From a virus, in the IMG/VR virus record IMGVR_UViG_3300047469_000148, positions 1 to 26,978 of that record: a stretch of 26,978 nt of DNA; one strand, written 5' to 3'. Below, piece after piece: positions 14,303 to 22,444 of this stretch. The notes under the pieces were generated by a model, which worked only from the letters and a program-made list of their open reading frames with translations, ran no database searches and was not told the DNA's origin. The position numbers and the translations under genes are program-made. How positions within the stretch are numbered: the stretch's first letter is position 1; each line of letters opens with the position of its first letter.

Positions 14303-14788
14303 ATGGAATTCAACAGCATGGCCAAGCTCGGCCTTCATTTGGTGGCGCAGGAGGCTCTGCTGCTGAAAAGCCTGCATGAGGGGCTTGAAAAGTGCGCGGT
14401 TCGGATTGAAGCGACAGCGAAGGCCGAGATCGGCCACTACCAGGCGGCAGCTGGTCCATTCGCCGCCTGGGCTGACTTGGCTGATTCCACCGAAGAGCGA
14501 AAGGCAAAAATGGGGTATCCGGCCGATGCTCCGTTGGAGGCGTCCGGCGAGATGCGCGACAGCATCACGCACACCACCAGCATGCTTGAGTCGGTCATCG
14601 GCTCAACCGATCCCAAGATGTACTACCACGAATTTGGAACACCAAAGATGCCTGCGAGGGCCGTGATGGGCCCTGCAGTCTTCCGAAACAAGGAATACGT
14701 GCGGCGAACGCTGGGACTTGCGACGGTGTCTGGGTTGATCGGAGGCAAGGGGATTCATGCCTCGCTGGGGTACGACATCAAAAGTTGA
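14303..14788 (+). CDS. HK97 gp10-like virion morphogenesis protein
   Basis: The product is 161 aa with AGAGGG upstream and starts 2 bases after the T-frame stop. The helical N-terminus (LKSLHEGLEKCAVRIEATAKAEIG) and the C-terminal YYHEFGTPKMPARAVMGPAVFRNKE are characteristic of the gp10-like head-tail/virion morphogenesis family. Members usually lie between connectors and tail tube genes; here it lies after the chaperones, which is less usual. Its stop TGA is directly followed by the stop of a gene on the opposite strand. Confidence 0.8.
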   Translation: MEFNSMAKLGLHLVAQEALLLKSLHEGLEKCAVRIEATAKAEIGHYQAAAGPFAAWADLADSTEERKAKMGYPADAPLEASGEMRDSITHTTSMLESVIGSTDPKMYYHEFGTPKMPARAVMGPAVFRNKEYVRRTLGLATVSGLIGGKGIHASLGYDIKS

Positions 14789-15316
14789 TTAGTCCAGCTT
14801 GCCCGGACGTGCTTCAGCATTGATAACAGTCTTAGACCCAGGATCGTAGGTGCACTCATAAATGCTGTTCTGATAGGCGCCGAAGCCGTTCTGAAACTGA
14901 ATCTTGTCCCCGATATACGTGATCACGCCTCTGGATTGATCTGCCCATCGCATGTGGTCGAATTTGAACTCAAAAGTCGAGTCAGTCCACTTCGCTGAAT
15001 ATTTCGCCAACTTCTCCACTGCCTTCTGGCATGGGTAGCTAGCCTCAGGAAGCTTGCGCTCCATCCAGCATTGGATGTCTTTTTGGCATTCGGCATCGCT
15101 AACCTTTTTTGGAGCCTCAGCTGCGGGCGCCTTGTCGTCGGAAGAGCTTGAGGATCCGAAATAATGGATGGCTGCCCAAGTCATCCCCACAACGAACAGG
15201 AATCCGATCACCATCTCGCCAGCAGTCGTCGTTGGGTTGCTAATGCCGCAGTGCGGGCATGTTTTAGCGCTCGAAGAGACCTCTTTCTTGCATTCCTTAC
15301 ACTTCTTCAAAGCCAT
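14789..15316 (-). CDS. Membrane protein with N-terminal zinc ribbon, unknown function
   Basis: The product is 175 aa. ATG at 15314-15316 is the natural start; upstream extension is possible but unsupported. Four Cys (C6, C9, C20, C23) form a zinc ribbon (KCKECKK ... TCPHCG), followed by one TM at about residues 35-53, a Ser/Asp/Ala-rich linker and a Cys-containing C-terminal domain (ECQKDIQCWMERK ..., VITYIGDKIQFQNGFGAYQNSIYECTYDPGSK). That C-terminal domain is familiar from uncharacterised proteobacterial proteins. If the zinc ribbon is cytoplasmic, the C-terminal domain would be periplasmic and its Cys could form disulphides. It runs against the tail operon, so it is probably expressed separately, for example in the lysogen. 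Confidence 0.75.
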   Translation of the reverse strand: MALKKCKECKKEVSSSAKTCPHCGISNPTTTAGEMVIGFLFVVGMTWAAIHYFGSSSSSDDKAPAAEAPKKVSDAECQKDIQCWMERKLPEASYPCQKAVEKLAKYSAKWTDSTFEFKFDHMRWADQSRGVITYIGDKIQFQNGFGAYQNSIYECTYDPGSKTVINAEARPGKLD

Positions 15317-15342
15317 GTGGATTCCCTGTTCTTTTATAGCTA

Positions 15343-15531
15343 TCAACCAAAAATAAGCGCGTAAGCAATGAAGCAGAAAACGAACAGTGCGCCGCCGGCA
15401 AACACTAGCCCGAGACTGCTCAGCGTGAACAGCAGCAGTGCGTTTTGAATGCCAAGCTTGGCGGGCTCTTTCTGCCCATCTTCGACCAGCACCCGGCCGC
15501 GCCACTCAAACGTTCGATGCCCCTTTGCCAT
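15343..15531 (-). CDS. Small two-TM membrane protein of the inverted cassette
   Basis: The product is 62 aa from the Met at 15531 (MAKGHRTFEWRG); an in-frame ATG at 15561 would give 72 aa but lacks a ribosome site. After a polar N-terminal region, residues about 29-60 are almost entirely hydrophobic (ALLLFTLSSLGLVFAGGALFVFCFIAYALIFG), long enough for one long or two short TM helices. It ends 26 bases before the zinc-ribbon gene on the same strand, so the two probably form one transcription unit. The function is unknown; membrane location and placement suggest a superinfection-exclusion or other prophage-benefit function, as a guess. Confidence 0.6.
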   Translation of the reverse strand: MAKGHRTFEWRGRVLVEDGQKEPAKLGIQNALLLFTLSSLGLVFAGGALFVFCFIAYALIFG

Positions 15532-15559
15532 GTGATTCACCCACAAAATAGGAATTGTC

Positions 15560-15565
15560 ATTATG
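15560..15565 (-). promoter_or_regulatory. Possible -10 box of the inverted cassette
   Basis: On the minus strand CATAAT (five of six matches to TATAAT) lies here, overlapping the ATG of the tape measure gene. No good -35 is seen at 16-18 bases. If it is real, transcription would begin near 15553, which favours the 15531 start for the small membrane protein. Confidence 0.2.
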
Positions 15566-17587
15566 GCATTTGAGGCGTATTCCGTCGCCGTCAAGCTGTC
15601 GCTGATCAATCACGTCAGCTCTGGCCTGTTGATGATCAGCAAGAGCCTCGGCACAGCCAGCGCGGATGTCGACAAGCTCAATGCAAAGCTGGCATCGATC
15701 GGCAAGCAGGGCGCTATTGGCGGGCTAATGTTCGCCGGAGGGCTCGGCCTGGCCGCGATGTTCAAGGCGCCTTTGGAGGAAGCGAAGAAATTCCAGAACG
15801 AGACCGAGCGATTCCGGTCGCTTGGCCTGGGCGATGCGGTCACAGCCGACGCCGTGAAGTTCGCCAAGGGCATGAACACCTACGGAACGAGCGTTCGTGA
15901 AAACCTCGGCCTGCTACGTGATGCCCAGACTGTTTTTGGCGACTTCCACGAAGCCCAGATGGTTACACCGCTGCTGGCGAAGATGAAGTTCGCAAACGCG
16001 GCACTCTACGGCGAGGAAGGCGGATCCATGAAGGATAAAGCCTTCATGGATATGCTGAAGGTGATCGAGCTGCGTGGCGGCCTGTCGAGCGAGGCTGCAT
16101 TCCTCAAGCAGGCAAACATGGTCCAGCAGGTGCAGACAGCCACTGGCGGTCGGGTTGGGGCAAACGAATTCCTCAACTTCATCAAGACCGGTGGTGTGGC
16201 CGCAAAAGGCCTGAAAGACGAAAACTTCTACTACATGATGGAGCCGCTCATTCAGGAAATGGGTGGACAGCGTGTGGGCACGGGCTTGATGTCCGGTTAC
16301 CAAAACCTTGTGCAGGGCCGCACAACAATGCGGGCGGCCAATGAGCTGATGCGGCTCGGACTGCTCAACCCCAAGATGGTCGAATACAGCACCACCGGCA
16401 ACATCAAGCAGATAAAACCGGGGGCGCTGAAGGGGGCCGACCTGATGGTCAGCAACCCCATGGAGTGGCTGCAAAAGGTATTGCTTCCATCTTTCGCCGC
16501 GAAAGGCATTACCGGAAATCAGCAGATTCTCAACGAAATCGGTGCGATCTTCACCAACAGAACCGCTGCACAGCTGTATTCGACCATGTACCAGCAACAG
16601 GCGGTTATCGCAAAAAACTCCAAGCTTAACGCCGGTGCTGCCGGGATTGATGAACTGGATAGGAACGCGAAGAACACGCTGAGCGGTAAGGAGATCGAGT
16701 TCACCGCCAAATGGAAAAACCTGATGCTCAACCTTGGCGGCGTAGTGTTGCCGTTGGCTATCACCGCTCTCGATCGACTGAACCCTGCAATGGAGAAGCT
16801 CAACGTCTGGCTGGCTGCAAATCCCGGCGCGGTGTCGAAGCTGACTTACGCGCTCATCGGCCTGTCAGGCTTCCTCATTGGCGGCGGTCTGATCAACATG
16901 GTCATAGCCGCTGGGCGTGGATTTCTACTCCTCGGGCAGGGCATGGCGTTTCTCATGTCGAGAGCGTTAGGCCCTCTGATACCGATTGTTGCGCGTTTTG
17001 GAACCTACCTGGTGATGATCGGAGCCAGCATCGCAAAAGGTGTACTCCTCCTGAGTAGAGCACTCCTGGCCACTCCTGTCGGATTGGTGATCACCGCGAT
17101 AGCCACAGCGGCATTCCTACTCTGGAACAATTGGAAGGAGATCAAGGGCGCGCTGATCGGCATGTGGGCAGGCATCAAGACCGGGTTCATCCAGCTTTTC
17201 AGTGGGGATATCGGTGGGGCCTTCAAATCGTTCAAGCACGTATTTCTCCTGGGCTGGCAAACGATCTTCAACACCCTGATTGCTGGTGCTAACACCATCC
17301 TTCCGGCCTCATGGCAGATTTCGAAGACGACATTTGCCGATGACGCGCGCGCCGCCGGATCTGGTCGGGCTGCCTGGTCCCCGCTCGTGGCGCCGGTCCC
17401 GGGAAAAGGTAGCGGCGGGGGAGATCAGAACATCAACCTATATGTCGACGGCAAGAAAATCTCAGACGTCGTGATTCAGCGCATGGCCAAGGAGGCGGCC
17501 AAGCCGCAGACCGGAACCCAAGGCTTTGACCCTACCCGCAGCATGCTGAGGCCTGGAACCTCCAGCCTCGTCGTTCCGAGGAACTAA
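15563..17587 (+). CDS. Tail tape measure protein
   Basis: The product is 674 aa with AGGAA 8 bases before the ATG. It is the longest gene in the window. The N-terminal half is helical and charged; hydrophobic, membrane-like segments follow at about residues 425-525 (LIGLSGFLIGGGLINMVIAA, VGLVITAIATAAFLLW), then a region rich in Trp/Gly (MWAGIKTGFIQLFSG) and a flexible tail. This is the usual plan of tape measure proteins, which set tail length and pass through the cell membrane. By the rule of about 1.5 Å per residue it would give a tail of about 100 nm; this is an estimate only. Confidence 0.9.
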   Translation: MAFEAYSVAVKLSLINHVSSGLLMISKSLGTASADVDKLNAKLASIGKQGAIGGLMFAGGLGLAAMFKAPLEEAKKFQNETERFRSLGLGDAVTADAVKFAKGMNTYGTSVRENLGLLRDAQTVFGDFHEAQMVTPLLAKMKFANAALYGEEGGSMKDKAFMDMLKVIELRGGLSSEAAFLKQANMVQQVQTATGGRVGANEFLNFIKTGGVAAKGLKDENFYYMMEPLIQEMGGQRVGTGLMSGYQNLVQGRTTMRAANELMRLGLLNPKMVEYSTTGNIKQIKPGALKGADLMVSNPMEWLQKVLLPSFAAKGITGNQQILNEIGAIFTNRTAAQLYSTMYQQQAVIAKNSKLNAGAAGIDELDRNAKNTLSGKEIEFTAKWKNLMLNLGGVVLPLAITALDRLNPAMEKLNVWLAANPGAVSKLTYALIGLSGFLIGGGLINMVIAAGRGFLLLGQGMAFLMSRALGPLIPIVARFGTYLVMIGASIAKGVLLLSRALLATPVGLVITAIATAAFLLWNNWKEIKGALIGMWAGIKTGFIQLFSGDIGGAFKSFKHVFLLGWQTIFNTLIAGANTILPASWQISKTTFADDARAAGSGRAAWSPLVAPVPGKGSGGGDQNINLYVDGKKISDVVIQRMAKEAAKPQTGTQGFDPTRSMLRPGTSSLVVPRN

Positions 17588-17590
17588 CCG

Positions 17591-18577
17591 ATGAGTTTCA
17601 CCAGCTTCCTGGACAATTTCGCTCCGGGCGGGGATCCCTTTGCCACTCGCTTGATTTTGGGCGAATTCGAATTCTCCGGCCTTGAGGTTCCCGAATCGGT
17701 AACAGCCGGCGCCGGCAAGCAGAAGCTTGTCGTGCATCGACTCGTCGGAGGAAAGCGCGTGATCGACGTGATGGGCGTTGATTACGACCAGATCGGATGG
17801 TCAGGATGGTTTGTTGGTGCGACCGCTGGGGAGCGGGTTACCGAACTTGAGACCATGCGCGATCAAGGGTTGCCGCTGTCGTTCAACGTCGACGGTTACT
17901 ACTTCAGCGTGCTGATAGAAGGCTTCACGCCACGCTTCGAGCACGTCTACAGGCGTGGATACAGCATCGAGCTCACCGTCATCGAGCGGCTGGACGCCCC
18001 GGTCACCGAAAATGCGCTGTCGGGTACGCTCGACTCCTTGATCAATAGCGATGTCGGCCAGTCGCTAGGCCTTGCAAGCATCATCAATTCGGATGCCGTG
18101 ACCGATGCGATCAATACCGTCAAGGACGCTGTATCACAGGTTCAAGGGTTCGCGAACGCAACCATCGATACAGTGCAGAGCGTAATCCGGCCGCTGGTAG
18201 CTGCGCAGGCCGTTGTGCAGTCAGTTATCGCCCAAGTCGGGGCATCTGTGAACGACATCACCACCCTGGGCGGCTTGGTGCCGGGAAATCCCGTTGCCAG
18301 GGCGGCGAACAACGTCCTGCGCCAAGGCGCCGCCCTGACCCAGCTGGCCCCGCTGTATCAGATGCAGAGCGTTCTCGATCGGATGCAGAAAAATGTTTTG
18401 GCCGGGCCACTGGCCAACGGCACGTCAAGCGTAACGACAAGCAACACCTCTCTACAGCAGATTGCCGCTGACAGTTACGGCGATCAGTCGAGATGGACCG
18501 AGATCGCGGCCGCCAACAACATCCACGACCCGATGCTTGGCGAAATCCAGACCATCAAAATTCCGATAGGTGAGTAA
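17591..18577 (+). CDS. Baseplate/tail adaptor with LysM-like C-terminus
   Basis: The product is 328 aa with a GAGGAAC ribosome site overlapping the previous stop region. The N-terminal domain (FATRLILGEFEFSGLEVPESVTAGAGKQKLVVHRLVGGKRVIDVMG) is found in tail proteins between tape measure and hub. A middle helical Ala/Val-rich region (about residues 150-260) follows. The C-terminus (TSLQQIAADSYGDQSRWTEIAAANNIHDPMLGEIQTIKIP) has the pattern of a LysM domain, as in T4 gp53 and related proteins that link tube to baseplate. It is followed without a gap by the hub gene. Confidence 0.8.
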   Translation: MSFTSFLDNFAPGGDPFATRLILGEFEFSGLEVPESVTAGAGKQKLVVHRLVGGKRVIDVMGVDYDQIGWSGWFVGATAGERVTELETMRDQGLPLSFNVDGYYFSVLIEGFTPRFEHVYRRGYSIELTVIERLDAPVTENALSGTLDSLINSDVGQSLGLASIINSDAVTDAINTVKDAVSQVQGFANATIDTVQSVIRPLVAAQAVVQSVIAQVGASVNDITTLGGLVPGNPVARAANNVLRQGAALTQLAPLYQMQSVLDRMQKNVLAGPLANGTSSVTTSNTSLQQIAADSYGDQSRWTEIAAANNIHDPMLGEIQTIKIPIGE

Positions 18578-19684
18578 TTGGACGTCAACGCAGCAGATGT
18601 CATTCCGGCTGCGCGGCAAGTGCTTGGGCGCGTGCTGCTAAATGGGGTGGAAGTGCCATTTCTGTCCGTTGATGTGGACAGTAACTCCTTCTACTCGGCT
18701 GATACATTCTCGGCGGTATTCGCCCCAAGCGCGATGCCCGCCGATACAGGGACGCTCGACTGGTGGAGCTCGCAGACGGACATCGAAATCGAGATATCCA
18801 TCGGCCTGATAGACCAGAGCGTCACCGACTGGCGGACTCACATCGTTGGGGTTGTTGATGAGTGGGAGTACCACCCGGCCAGGTTTGAGGTGAGCGTCAC
18901 CGGCCGGGATTACACGGCGAAGTTGATCGACACAAAGACCAGTGAGAAGTTTTCGAACTACACCACCAGCCAAGTGGCGACTTTGCTTGCGAAGCGGCGC
19001 GGCCTGGTCCCGGTTGTCACTGCAACCAAGACCAGCGTTGGCGGCATTACCAAATTCGACCACACCCACGTCAACGACGAGCGATCGGAGTGGGATCTGC
19101 TGTCTTATTTCGCAGGCATTGACGGTTTTCAGGTGTATGTCTCGGGTGACGAGCTGCATTACGAGCCTGCGCTGGACCCTGACAAGGCCGAACAGTATCT
19201 CGTTCGCTGGGTCGCGCCAGGCACCTACGCCTACCCGATCGCGAACGTGGCTGATGACCTTTCATTTGGCCGTGCGCTGACCCTTGCAAAGGGGGTTACC
19301 GTCCAGGTCAGGTCGTGGAAAGGCGGAAAGGCCTATACCGAGACCTATCCGACCAACTCGGCGCGCGGTATCGCCCCTGGACAGTCATCCTCGAAGAGAC
19401 AGGTCTACAGCGTCGTGCGCAGCGGCCTTGACCGGCAAGCGGCCCAACTGCTTGCCCAGAAGTTGCACAAGCAGATTACTGACCACGAGATGCGCATGAA
19501 CGGCTCGATGCCCGGCGACAACTCGCTGACTCCTAAAACCATCATCCGGGTGGAAGGGACGCAATCGGCTTTCGATCAGCTGTATTACGCCGACTCGGTG
19601 CGCCGCTCATTGAGTTACGAGAACGGCTACACGATGAGTTTTTCGGCCAAGAATCACAACCCGAACTCTATGGTGCTTACATGA
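18578..19684 (+). CDS. Baseplate hub protein (gpD/gp27-like)
   Basis: The product is 368 aa. The start appears to be TTG at 18578, directly after the previous stop TAA, with AGGTGAG upstream; no in-frame ATG is available nearby. Sequence features (GRVLLNGVEVPFLSVDVDSN ..., DEWEYHPARFEVSVTGRDYTAKLID, VRRSLSYENGYTMSFSAKNHNPNSM) fit phage late control D-type hub proteins. The hub trimer holds the spike under the tube. It overlaps the spike gene by ATGA. Confidence 0.82.
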   Translation: MDVNAADVIPAARQVLGRVLLNGVEVPFLSVDVDSNSFYSADTFSAVFAPSAMPADTGTLDWWSSQTDIEIEISIGLIDQSVTDWRTHIVGVVDEWEYHPARFEVSVTGRDYTAKLIDTKTSEKFSNYTTSQVATLLAKRRGLVPVVTATKTSVGGITKFDHTHVNDERSEWDLLSYFAGIDGFQVYVSGDELHYEPALDPDKAEQYLVRWVAPGTYAYPIANVADDLSFGRALTLAKGVTVQVRSWKGGKAYTETYPTNSARGIAPGQSSSKRQVYSVVRSGLDRQAAQLLAQKLHKQITDHEMRMNGSMPGDNSLTPKTIIRVEGTQSAFDQLYYADSVRRSLSYENGYTMSFSAKNHNPNSMVLT

Positions 19685-20241
19685 CCGCAATGGGCAATCT
19701 GCTGAATGCGCAGCGTCAGTTCCAGAACGACGGCAGCACGTACACCCGGTCGGGCACTATTTCAGGCTATGACCCAGGCAGTCACAGCGTGAAGGTCACC
19801 ATTCAGCCGGAAGGGTTCGATACCGGCTGGATTCAACTGGCTGCACTAGGGGTGGGGAGCGGGTGGGGGGTTTTGGTGGGGCCTCAACTCGGTGATGAAG
19901 TCTCGGTGAGCTTTGACGACGGCGATCCCAACCTTGGAAAGGTCACGGCGCGACACTTCAACGACGCCAGTCCTCCACCATCTGTTCCTTCTGGCGAGAC
20001 ATGGATAGTTCACCAGTCAGGATCCTTGCTGAAATTCCACAATGACGGTTCGGTAGAGATTAGCGCCGCTGCACAGGCCACCTACACGGCCACACTCCAC
20101 CAGTTCCACGGACCCATTGCCGTTGACGACAACATCACGGTCACAGGCGGCGACGTCAAGGCCGACGAAATCAGTCTGAAGCTGCATAAAACCAGCCAGG
20201 TTCAATCCGGCAGCGGCACGTCAGGAGCTCCTGTGCCATGA
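19681..20241 (+). CDS. Baseplate spike protein (gpV-like)
   Basis: The product is 186 aa. The N-terminal OB-fold region (TRSGTISGYDPGSHSVKVTIQPEG ... IQLAALGVGSGWGVLVGPQLGDEVSVSF) is typical of gpV/gp45 spike proteins, followed by beta-helix repeats (GSLLKFHNDGSVEISAAAQATY, HGPIAVDDNITVTGG). The tip (SLKLHKTSQVQSGSGTSGAP) aligns with the usual NHTHGGVQSGGG-like tip, but only the first His is retained and the second is Thr. In P2-type spikes the HxH of three chains holds an iron ion. Here the metal site would be altered. It is coupled by overlaps to both neighbours. Confidence 0.85.
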   Translation: MTAMGNLLNAQRQFQNDGSTYTRSGTISGYDPGSHSVKVTIQPEGFDTGWIQLAALGVGSGWGVLVGPQLGDEVSVSFDDGDPNLGKVTARHFNDASPPPSVPSGETWIVHQSGSLLKFHNDGSVEISAAAQATYTATLHQFHGPIAVDDNITVTGGDVKADEISLKLHKTSQVQSGSGTSGAPVP

Positions 20242-20603
20242 AAGACCTGAACCATTATGTGGGTGACGACTTTTCGCTCTCGCCGACTGGCAGCCTTTCG
20301 CCGGTTGAGGGCCTGGACCGCGGTAAACAGCGGATCCTCAGGAGACTGATCACAAACCCCGGTGAATACCTGTTTCATCCTGAGTACGGCGCGGGCCTGG
20401 GCCGATATGTAGGGGCGCTCATGAACATCCCCGAAATCATCGCTCTGGTTCGCGGGCAGATTCTTCTTGAAGACTGCGTTTCCAAAAGTCCGAAACCGGT
20501 GATTTCCGCCACGCCGGCCAATGATTCCCTCTCCGTCAATATCAGCTACACCGATGCTCCATCAGGGGAGCCGGTGACGCTTTCTTTTGAGGTAAACCGC
20601 TGA
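20238..20603 (+). CDS. Baseplate wedge protein (gp25/gpW-like)
   Basis: The product is 121 aa, overlapping the spike stop (ATGA). The motif GKQRILRRLITNPGEYLFHPEYGAGLGRYVG matches the gp25/gpW family (RL.T..GE...PEYG.GL). This protein links the sheath to the baseplate. Its C-terminal part is beta-rich. The position between spike and J-like protein is as in P2-like and Mu-like gene orders. Confidence 0.85.
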   Translation: MKDLNHYVGDDFSLSPTGSLSPVEGLDRGKQRILRRLITNPGEYLFHPEYGAGLGRYVGALMNIPEIIALVRGQILLEDCVSKSPKPVISATPANDSLSVNISYTDAPSGEPVTLSFEVNR

Positions 20604-20604
20604 T

Positions 20605-21732
20605 ATGGCATCCCTAAACGTAAAAGACTTCACCACCCTAGTCAGAGATCAGGTCACGGCCATTCAAGGCAGGGCCGCAGGGCTCGTGGACTTCACCATT
20701 GGCTCGCTACTGAGAGCCATCTGCGAAAGCAACGCCAGCGTGCTCCAGTGGCTACAACAGCTGATCGTCACGCTGCTTGCTGCAACCCGCGCAGCTACGT
20801 CTTCGGGGGCTGATCTGGACACATGGATGGCAGATTTCGGATTCATCCGGTTGTCTGCCAGCTTTGCAACCGGGAGCGTGACGTATTCACGATTCACCGC
20901 GACCACCTCGGCCCTGATCCCAATCGGTGCTTTGGTTGGCTCGACGGACGGCTCGCAGCAGTATTCGGTGACGGTAGACACCACCAACTCACTCTATAGC
21001 GCAGACCTTGGCGGCTATCTGGTCCCGGCAGGAACGGCATCGGCTACCGTCCCGGTAATCGCGAGTACCGCTGGAGCGGCAGGCAATGCCCTGGTCGGCA
21101 CGGTGACGGTAATAGTCGGCAGCATCAGCGGCATCGATACGGTGACTAACAGCGCTGTTTTCGCTAACGGCGTCGATCCTGAAACTGACTCAGCCTTCCG
21201 GGCTCGCTTCATTTTGTGGGTCCAATCGCTTTCCAAGGGCACCAAGGCCGCCATCGGTTACGCGTTGTCGTCCATGCAGCAGGGCGTCACCTACACGCTG
21301 ACTGAGAACCAGGACTATAGCGGCGCCACGCTCTATGGCTACTTCTATGCGGTGGTGGACGACGGTAGCGGGGCGCCATCAAGCCAGTTTTTGGTCAGTG
21401 CAGGGGCGGCGATCGAGTCGGCCCGGGCGTTCACCACGCGATACGGTGTGTTTGCTCCAGTTCTCGTGACTGCAAACGTGGGAATGACTATCGCGACAGA
21501 TTCGACAGTCACTCATAGCGTGGTCGTCGCACAGGTCACGGCGGCAATCCAGTCCTACATTTCAACCCTGCTTCTGGGGCAGATCTTGCCTTACACGCAG
21601 TTGGCATCGATTGCTTACGCAGTATCGCCAGCAATCACCAATGTTTCAGGTGTTCTTTTGAATGGCGGCACGGCCGACCTTGGCGCGAGTAACAAGCAGG
21701 TGATCCGGCCCGGCACAGTGACGGTGGCCTAA
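20605..21732 (+). CDS. Baseplate wedge protein (gpJ/gp6-like)
   Basis: The product is 375 aa. Features are an N-terminal helical part (FTIGSLLRAICESNASVLQWLQQLIVTLLAATRAATSSGADLDTWMADFGFIRL), then a beta-rich centre with VPAGTASATVPVIASTAGAAGNALVGTV, DPETDSAFRARFILWV, and a C-terminal domain beginning near YGVFAPVLVTANV. These are the marks of the baseplate J family, which makes the wedge ring. It follows the gp25-like gene and precedes the I-like gene in the usual order. Confidence 0.9.
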   Translation: MASLNVKDFTTLVRDQVTAIQGRAAGLVDFTIGSLLRAICESNASVLQWLQQLIVTLLAATRAATSSGADLDTWMADFGFIRLSASFATGSVTYSRFTATTSALIPIGALVGSTDGSQQYSVTVDTTNSLYSADLGGYLVPAGTASATVPVIASTAGAAGNALVGTVTVIVGSISGIDTVTNSAVFANGVDPETDSAFRARFILWVQSLSKGTKAAIGYALSSMQQGVTYTLTENQDYSGATLYGYFYAVVDDGSGAPSSQFLVSAGAAIESARAFTTRYGVFAPVLVTANVGMTIATDSTVTHSVVVAQVTAAIQSYISTLLLGQILPYTQLASIAYAVSPAITNVSGVLLNGGTADLGASNKQVIRPGTVTVA

Positions 21733-22389
21733 ATGAGCGTTGGCGATCAGAACGACATGCTTTCAAGGCTGCAGCGGCTTCTGCCGGGCGGCTGGTTTGG
21801 TGACGACAATCCTATTCGTGATGCCGTTCTTTGGGGATATTCGCAGGCACTGGCATGGGGATACACGCTTTACCTCTATGCGCAGGCCCAAACACGGATC
21901 AAAACCGCAACCGATGGTTGGCTCGACATGATCGGGCTGGACTTCTTCGGTAGCAGCCTGATTCGGTACTCGGATCAGGCCGATTCAAGTTATCGCAATA
22001 GGATATTGATCAACATCTTTCGCGAACGCGCAACACGGCTCGCAATGGAACAGGTCCTTTACGACCTAACTGGGCGCATGCCTGTGATTGTTGAACCTGC
22101 AAAACCGGATGACTGCGGCTGTCTTGGGCAAACTCTAGGTCTTGGGGTGTCTGGTCCCCTTGGGTCAACCAGTTGCCCCTATCAGGCATTCGTCACCGCC
22201 TATCGCCCTGCTGGCAGCGGGGCAGCCAATTGGCCGGGCATCAAAACTAGCGTGTTTGGTCTCGGCCAGACCAGTGGACTGATTCCGCAATCCCAGCTTT
22301 TTTCCGAAGTCTCAGACGATGACATCGTCGCCGCAATCGAAGCTAACAAGGCCTACGGCACGACCGTCTGGTACCGCATCGCCAGCTGA
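21733..22389 (+). CDS. Baseplate/tail protein I-like
   Basis: The product is 218 aa, abutting the J-like stop. The N-terminal region ([44 protein letters not shown]) and [15 protein letters not shown] are reminiscent of proteins that follow J in contractile tails and link fibres to the baseplate. The C-terminal half has Cys residues ([13 protein letters not shown]) and Gly-rich segments. The identification as gpI-like is from synteny and general pattern. It is the last gene before a strong terminator and the fibre gene. Confidence 0.7.
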   Translation: MSVGDQNDMLSRLQRLLPGGWFGDDNPIRDAVLWGYSQALAWGYTLYLYAQAQTRIKTATDGWLDMIGLDFFGSSLIRYSDQADSSYRNRILINIFRERATRLAMEQVLYDLTGRMPVIVEPAKPDDCGCLGQTLGLGVSGPLGSTSCPYQAFVTAYRPAGSGAANWPGIKTSVFGLGQTSGLIPQSQLFSEVSDDDIVAAIEANKAYGTTVWYRIAS

Positions 22390-22409
22390 CCTTATTCATT
22401 TCATTCAAT

Positions 22410-22432
22410 GCCCGCCACTGAGCGGGCTTTTT
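22410..22432 (+). terminator. Intrinsic terminator before the tail fibre gene
   Basis: GCCCGC/GCGGGC, a 6-bp GC-only stem with a 6-base loop, is followed by TTTTTA. It ends 12 bases before the fibre ATG. Confidence 0.78.
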
Positions 22433-22444
22433 ATTGGGGAACCC

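Noticed and set aside
17591-18577. DNA circularisation-type protein as an alternative for the LysM-like adaptor
   Set aside because: The N-terminal pattern has some resemblance, but the C-terminal LysM-like region and position after the tape measure suit a tail adaptor better; no enzyme motif is seen.
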